9,932 nucleotides of DNA from Sulfuricurvum sp. GTDB lineage: Bacteria; Campylobacterota; Campylobacteria; Campylobacterales; Sulfurimonadaceae. The notes beneath the pieces were generated by a model that was given only the letters and a program-made list of their open reading frames with translations, made no database searches and had not been told where the DNA came from. Location of the stretch: contig JACXUE010000031.1 of assembly GCA_014764075.1 (NCBI GenBank), positions 1 through 9,932 of the forward strand, read 5' to 3'. The first letter of the stretch is position 1; every line of letters starts with the position of its first letter. Below, one piece after another: positions 6,237 to 9,932 of this stretch. Both the position numbers and the translations under genes were made by a program.

Positions 6237-7357
6237 CGGATCTCCCCTTTTACCTCTTTATTCACTTTGTAATCCAACATTATCCCGATCAATTCCTCTT
6301 TGGAGTATTCATTCAACCGTTCACGCGCTTCTTGCAGATAAATCTCCCGATCTTCAGGGGCTACCGTATCTTTGAGATACAAAAGCTCTTTATCATACAG
6401 GGAGTGAAAAATCCCCTCCTCCGATTTTTTAACAATGATATTATAGAGGTCGTTTCGGGAGAGGTGGATTAAAAACGAAATATCCTCATCATCCGATTGG
6501 GCATAAGCTTTAATCTGTTTGGGGCTGAGGGAAAAAACGAATGCCCCAATCGTCTCCCCCTCACCGTTTTTCATCGGTTCATAAAACAGATACCGACCTT
6601 GTTGAAAGAGGATACGGGAAGTTTTAAAGGTTTTAAAATCAATCCCCCCCAAAAGTTTCAAATCGCTTTGGGTATATTTAGCGTTGGCAAGGATATACTC
6701 CTTACCGATAGCAGGGTTATCCTGCATAAAAACCGCCGTATCGTAAAAACGCTCCTCCATCAAAATGTACATATCAATCCCGAGACGGTCAAAATACTCC
6801 TGTGTCGATTCAAAAAACGAAACCACCTCGACAAATCCGACCATACGATCAGTGTGATAAATGGGAACCGTCGCTTTGACCCCCAGCTTTCGCCCCACCT
6901 CGATCGCGCTGCGGGGCTTTTTATGATTTTGAAAATAGAGCAAATCGGGGCGATGAAAGTCCAACGGCATCCCCGCGTACGAATAGTCCCAACTCCGAGC
7001 AAAAATAACATAATCGGCGGTAATAACCTGAGAACGGATCAGCGAGTCGGTATGGAGTTTGATCGACTCCATCACCTCAGAGAGGATCTCAAACCCTTTG
7101 TCCTCATCCTCTTGTTCCAGCGCATCGCTTAATGCGCTGTTTTGAGAGAGAATCAGCGCATAACGGAGTGCCGTCGATTGCTCTTTTTCAAGCTGATTAG
7201 CCAAAGCTAGGGAGAGCTGATCGCTTAACCGCTCCAATGTCTGAGAGGTTACTTTTTTTTCGAGATAGAAAAACACCCCTCCAAGAATAGCCATAATGAC
7301 CAAAAAAATCGCCGCTATCGTCTTTTTATTGGAAAAGAAAAGTAACCATCTCTCCAT
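6233..7357 (-). CDS. Periplasmic double-Cache-like sensor protein with one membrane anchor, no kinase domain
   Basis: 374 residues. Residues 12-31 form a single N-terminal transmembrane helix (TIAAIFLVIMAILGGVFF), followed by an amphipathic helix and an extracytoplasmic region of about 280 residues resembling dCache_3-type sensors; the features are the long N-terminal helix, the RSQVITADYVIFA and GVKATVPIYHTDRMVGFVEV strands, and a second module with ILFQQGRYLFYEPM and GETIGAFVFS. The family assignment is by pattern only. No second transmembrane segment is visible and no kinase, GGDEF, HAMP or methyl-accepting domain follows; the last 75 residues are a charged helical tail. It presumably passes a signal to the kinase encoded two genes downstream through periplasmic contact (inference). 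It overlaps the flhB stop by one base (TAATG) and the regulator start by 4 bases. The sense strand has A8 (7253-7260) and G7 (6644-6650) runs. Confidence 0.8.
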   Translation of the reverse strand: MERWLLFFSNKKTIAAIFLVIMAILGGVFFYLEKKVTSQTLERLSDQLSLALANQLEKEQSTALRYALILSQNSALSDALEQEDEDKGFEILSEVMESIKLHTDSLIRSQVITADYVIFARSWDYSYAGMPLDFHRPDLLYFQNHKKPRSAIEVGRKLGVKATVPIYHTDRMVGFVEVVSFFESTQEYFDRLGIDMYILMEERFYDTAVFMQDNPAIGKEYILANAKYTQSDLKLLGGIDFKTFKTSRILFQQGRYLFYEPMKNGEGETIGAFVFSLSPKQIKAYAQSDDEDISFLIHLSRNDLYNIIVKKSEEGIFHSLYDKELLYLKDTVAPEDREIYLQEARERLNEYSKEELIGIMLDYKVNKEVKGEIR

Positions 7358-8427
7358 TACTGGATATGCTCCTTTCGCTTTTTCCCCATTTTATAGACAT
7401 ACGCCAACACTTCCGCAACGGCGGCAAACAACATCTCAGGTATCGGGCGATCCACCTCGACCTCCGCATACAACGATCTCGCCAAAGGGGGATTTTGAAC
7501 AATATGGACTCCATTTTCACGAGCAATTTTTTTGATCTGAATCGCGATATTATCCACCCCTTTGGCTACTACTACGGGGGCATTGTGTTTACTCTCATCA
7601 TAAACGATCGCCACCGCATAATGGGTAGGATTGGTGATAACAACATCGGCGGTCGGAACCGCTGACATCATCCGTTTTCGAGCTGCCTGAAACTGGATCT
7701 GACGGATTTTAGCTTTAATATGGGGATCCCCCTCCATATTTTTCATCTCGTCTTTCACCTCTTGTTTGGACATTTTGAGTTTGTCAAAATAGTGTTTTCT
7801 CGTCATGAGAAGATCGAGGATCGCGTAAACAAAGATGATAATGAGGATGACCGATGCCAATACGATCGCTTTGTCCCGCAGCCACCCCATTTGATCTTCC
7901 AGTGTAAACAACGCGACGGTCGGAAGCTCTTCGATGTAATACCAAAAATAGAGAAATCCAACTCCCAAGGCGCTCAAAGATTTAAAAGTGATTTTTAGGG
8001 CATTGAGTCCTTTTTCGATCGTGAACAGATTTGCTAAACCCTTAATCGGATCAAGTTTGGAGAAATTGGGGGTGAGAGGCTTCGTCGTAAAATTAAATCC
8101 AAACTGCACAACATTCCCCGCAACACCCGCAATGGCAACAACCAATGCAAACGGTACCGTCATAATGAGCGTTTCGCGAAAGGTGACAAACGCTAAATCA
8201 AGCATCCCTTCACGATCCACCGGTTCATTCAATACGCTAAAGTAGTAGCGGGTGAGATCAAGAATCCGCTCACTGATAAAAGTAAACATCATCATCAAGG
8301 TTAAAATAGCAACAAAGAGGACAATGACCCCCGCGATATCCTGACTTTTGGGGACATTCCCCTCTTCTCTGGCATCTGAGAGCTTCTTGGAGGTTGGTTC
8401 TTCGGTTTTTTCCATATCATCAGCCAT
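7357..8427 (-). CDS. flhB: FlhB, flagellar type III export switch protein
   Basis: 356 residues, full length. FlhB is an inner-membrane part of the flagellar export gate that switches substrate class from rod/hook to filament after self-cleavage. The N-terminal EKTEEPTSKKLSDAREEGNVPKSQD is the family signature. Four hydrophobic segments follow (about 32-52, 84-108, 148-166 and 187-207), then the cytoplasmic domain with the autocleavage motif NPTH at 266-269 and the conserved GVDNIAIQIKKIA and NPPLARSLY segments. ATG 8427 has an excellent GGAGGTG site (8440-8434). The gene is translationally coupled to the Cache sensor gene through a one-base overlap, an unusual downstream partner. A 125-base gap with hairpins separates it from nadC. 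Confidence 0.97.
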   Translation of the reverse strand: MADDMEKTEEPTSKKLSDAREEGNVPKSQDIAGVIVLFVAILTLMMMFTFISERILDLTRYYFSVLNEPVDREGMLDLAFVTFRETLIMTVPFALVVAIAGVAGNVVQFGFNFTTKPLTPNFSKLDPIKGLANLFTIEKGLNALKITFKSLSALGVGFLYFWYYIEELPTVALFTLEDQMGWLRDKAIVLASVILIIIFVYAILDLLMTRKHYFDKLKMSKQEVKDEMKNMEGDPHIKAKIRQIQFQAARKRMMSAVPTADVVITNPTHYAVAIVYDESKHNAPVVVAKGVDNIAIQIKKIARENGVHIVQNPPLARSLYAEVEVDRPIPEMLFAAVAEVLAYVYKMGKKRKEHIQ

Positions 8428-8452
8428 AACCTACACCTCCTTTTTCAAAACC

Positions 8453-8459
8453 TTACACT
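8453..8459 (-). promoter_or_regulatory. Single AGTGTAA box upstream of flhB
   Basis: The minus strand reads AGTGTAA at 8459-8453, the core of the boxes found three times before soxX. It lies about 25-32 bases before the flhB start, so it could allow the regulator to act on its own operon. One seven-base match can easily be chance. Confidence 0.2.
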
Positions 8460-8460
8460 A

Positions 8461-8533
8461 GCAATGCACCGCATTGCAATTCTTTAATGCCACAGCATCT
8501 TGCGTAGAGAGGCGATACTTTGTTCTGTCTCTC
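8461..8533. repeat. Hairpin-core-hairpin intergenic element, copy 2 (flhB-nadC gap)
   Basis: Hairpin A is a perfect 7-pair stem: GCAATGC (8461-8467) and GCATTGC (8471-8477) with loop ACC. The core, plus strand 8488-8506, is TGCCACAGCATCTTGCGTA and matches 16 of 19 positions of the core at 3283-3301. Hairpin B directly follows: GAGAG (8507-8511) pairs with CTCTC (8529-8533). Stems differ in sequence from copy 1 while the order hairpin-core-hairpin is kept. Hairpin A could also act as a terminator after nadC, but neither strand has a T-run after it. Confidence 0.5.
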
Positions 8534-8552
8534 ACATCAAACGAAAATAGAC

Positions 8553-9368
8553 TTAGTCCATTTTCATAGATAGATCGATCCAATTCGCCTGATGAATCAT
8601 TGAGCCGGTGCTGATCGCGTCTACCCCAGTTGCGGCGTACGCTTCGATCGTCTCTAGCGTAATGTTACCGCTCGCTTCGAGTAACACGCCACTGTGGTGT
8701 TCCCATTTATACTCCACCACTTCGCGCAACTGCTCGGGGGTCATATTATCGCACATCACGATATCGGCACCCACCTCCATCGCTTTTTTTGCCATGTCGA
8801 TACTCTCCGCTTCGATTTCGATTTTGGAGGTAAAAGGGATTTTAGCTCGCGCCTCCTCCATAAACAATTCCAGATGAGTGATCGTTTTGAGATGAGTATC
8901 TTTGAGCATCAGCGCATCATCCAACCCCATTCGGTGGTTCGTCGCACCCCCGATACGGGTAGCGTATTTCTCGAAATTACGGAGCATCGGACGGGTCTTG
9001 CGCGTATCGAGGAGTTTTGTACCGTAGGGTGTGATAATGTCGACATATCGGCGAGTCAACGTCGCAATAGAGCTGGCATGAAGAAGCATATTAAGCAATG
9101 TCCGTTCAATCCGAAGAAGGGTATGCGAATCGCCACTAAGCTCCATCAGCACCTCCCCTTTTACAAAGCGTTCACCATCGTGTTTGTTCCACACGATCTC
9201 AAATTTCTCCATCTGCGCCAATACACGCAGGTACTCCTCACCTGCCAAAACACCGTCGCTTTTCGCGATGATCTTCGCGCTGACACTCACCACATCGGAG
9301 ACCCGCGCATACAAATCCCCACGCCCCACATCTTCAGCCAATACGTCACGGATAAATTGTTCGATCAT
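8553..9368 (-). CDS. nadC: NadC, nicotinate-nucleotide pyrophosphorylase (quinolinate phosphoribosyltransferase)
   Basis: 271 residues, typical length. It converts quinolinate and PRPP to nicotinate mononucleotide, CO2 and pyrophosphate in de novo NAD synthesis in the cytoplasm. The N-terminal domain has EDVGRGDLY (12-20); the barrel has ERTLLNMLLHASSIATLTRR (88-107), DTRKTRPMLR (121-130), GGATNHRMGL (140-149), LKDTHL (155-160), EIEAES (184-189), VMCDN (204-208), LLEASGN (229-235) and STGSMIHQ (253-260). The TRP and LKDTH variants match my recollection of Helicobacter NadC and support a Campylobacterota origin. ModD is less likely because the NHR...KDTH signature is that of NadC. ATG 9368 has an AAGGT site and lies 22 bases after the toxin gene, so it may be transcribed with the toxin-antitoxin pair. 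Confidence 0.96.
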   Translation of the reverse strand: MIEQFIRDVLAEDVGRGDLYARVSDVVSVSAKIIAKSDGVLAGEEYLRVLAQMEKFEIVWNKHDGERFVKGEVLMELSGDSHTLLRIERTLLNMLLHASSIATLTRRYVDIITPYGTKLLDTRKTRPMLRNFEKYATRIGGATNHRMGLDDALMLKDTHLKTITHLELFMEEARAKIPFTSKIEIEAESIDMAKKAMEVGADIVMCDNMTPEQLREVVEYKWEHHSGVLLEASGNITLETIEAYAATGVDAISTGSMIHQANWIDLSMKMD

Positions 9369-9390
9369 AGAGTTACCTTTATTATCGTTT

Positions 9391-9816
9391 TTAGGAATTT
9401 GTTACATTGAAAGGATTGATGATTTTCAAGCTTCCATCAATCAGTATGTCGTGTTGCATATCTTCGCTGTAAATGACGGTACAGTTGTTTTCCAATGCCG
9501 TAGCAACAATCAAAGCATCATAATATTGAAACTGGTATCTATCCTTAAGTTTGAGTGCTTTGATTTGAGTGGTGAGATCAAAATCGACAATCAGTAGAAT
9601 ATTGTCGATTTCTAGCAAAACATTTTCGACTTGATCTGAGTCGAGCTTAAACTTTTTGAGAAGGATATTACTGAGTTCATTGATGACCTGTTTTGAGATT
9701 ATCATATTATCTTCAAAACGATCGAGCAGTTGCAATGCTATAGACTGTTTTTTCGGTTCATCTTCCGAATATGCATAAATCAGGATATTCGTATCCAAAA
9801 AAGCCTTATCGTCCAT
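9391..9816 (-). CDS. PIN-domain toxin, VapC-like ribonuclease
   Basis: 141 residues from ATG 9816, which has a GAAGAGG site just upstream; a TTG at 9834 in the same frame would add six residues and is less likely. PIN domains cut RNA with a cluster of acidic residues. Those visible are D8 (FLDTN), E47 (INELS), D100 (YYDALI) and D119 (SEDMQ), all in the expected order and spacing, so the enzyme looks intact. The start overlaps the antitoxin stop by 11 bases, standard for antitoxin-first pairs. The gene is richer in A/T than the sox and flh genes, which would fit later acquisition (impression, not computed). Its RNA target is unknown. Confidence 0.88.
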   Translation of the reverse strand: MDDKAFLDTNILIYAYSEDEPKKQSIALQLLDRFEDNMIISKQVINELSNILLKKFKLDSDQVENVLLEIDNILLIVDFDLTTQIKALKLKDRYQFQYYDALIVATALENNCTVIYSEDMQHDILIDGSLKIINPFNVTNS

Positions 9817-9932
9817 TAGCCTCTTCTCTGTCAAACTGATAACCCTTTGTTTTAATCGAAATAGCGTTGAGCTTTTTAGGCTTTGATTGAGTGGTACTTT
9901 CTACGGTCAATTTCACGTCATTCTTTGGTAGG
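9806..9932 (-). CDS. Putative antitoxin of the PIN toxin, C-terminal 41 residues (cut by window edge)
   Basis: An open frame runs in from the right edge and stops at TAA 9808-9806, overlapping the PIN-toxin start by 11 bases. The visible end is lysine-rich and contains AISIKTKGYQFDREEANGR. I recall similar tails (ISI.T.G..F.REEAN) on small antitoxin-like proteins next to PIN genes in Campylobacterota, but cannot check this. Position, overlap and the charged, probably toxin-wrapping C-terminus support the call. The DNA-binding N-terminus lies outside the window, so the antitoxin class cannot be told. Confidence 0.65.
   Translation of the reverse strand, partial: LPKNDVKLTVESTTQSKPKKLNAISIKTKGYQFDREEANGR

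Noticed and set aside
6497..7132. Plus-strand open frame of 211 codons
   Set aside because: Antisense to the Cache sensor gene, which is supported by tight overlaps with both neighbours; no domain is recognised in the plus-strand translation.
8461..8477. Rho-independent terminator after nadC
   Set aside because: The stem is perfect but short, and no T-run follows on either strand; it is kept only as a hairpin of the repeat element.
8694..9410. Plus-strand open frame of 238 codons
   Set aside because: It lies antisense to nadC, which has all family motifs; the translation is histidine/arginine-rich with no recognisable domain and no good ribosome site.

Overview
The window looks like a piece of chromosome from a sulfur-oxidising Campylobacterota (Epsilonproteobacteria) species, probably close to Sulfuricurvum or Sulfurimonas. 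Three things suggest this: a soxXYZAB cluster without soxCD, a NadC of the type I recall from Helicobacter (DTRKTRP and LMLKDTHL motifs), and a porin N-terminus like those of the Opr porins of this group. The genus is an inference. Every gene I can support lies on the minus strand, so transcription runs from position 9932 towards 1. No gene-free stretch exceeds 300 bases; the longest gaps are soxY-soxZ (154 bases) and flhB-nadC (125 bases). I saw no rRNA, tRNA, CRISPR array, insertion sequence or integrase.

In transcription order, the right end (9932-9391) holds a toxin-antitoxin pair: the last 41 residues of an antitoxin and a complete PIN-domain toxin overlapping it by 11 bases. nadC (NAD synthesis) starts only 22 bases later. 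A 125-base gap with hairpins follows. Next come flhB (flagellar export switch), a single-pass double-Cache periplasmic sensor, an OmpR-type response regulator and a histidine kinase. These four are tightly overlapped (1, 4 and 11 bases) and should be one transcriptional unit.

After a 73-base promoter-like gap begins soxX-soxY-soxZ-soxA-soxB, then the start of an outer-membrane porin cut off by the window edge. SoxYZ carries the thiosulfate-derived sulfur on a cysteine arm, SoxAX attaches it oxidatively and SoxB removes the sulfone as sulfate. With no SoxCD here, the remaining sulfane must be handled by proteins encoded elsewhere.

The points most worth following up are: (1) a three-part sensory module (separate Cache sensor, regulator, kinase) translationally coupled to flhB and ending just before the sox promoter, where three copies of an AAGTGTAAA-like box sit; (2) a hairpin-core-hairpin element found twice, between soxY and soxZ and between flhB and nadC, with a core matching at 16 of 19 positions; and (3) small departures in the Sox proteins: a SoxY tail ending GGCG rather than GGCGG, a cysteine-rich SoxB tail and a one-haem SoxA.
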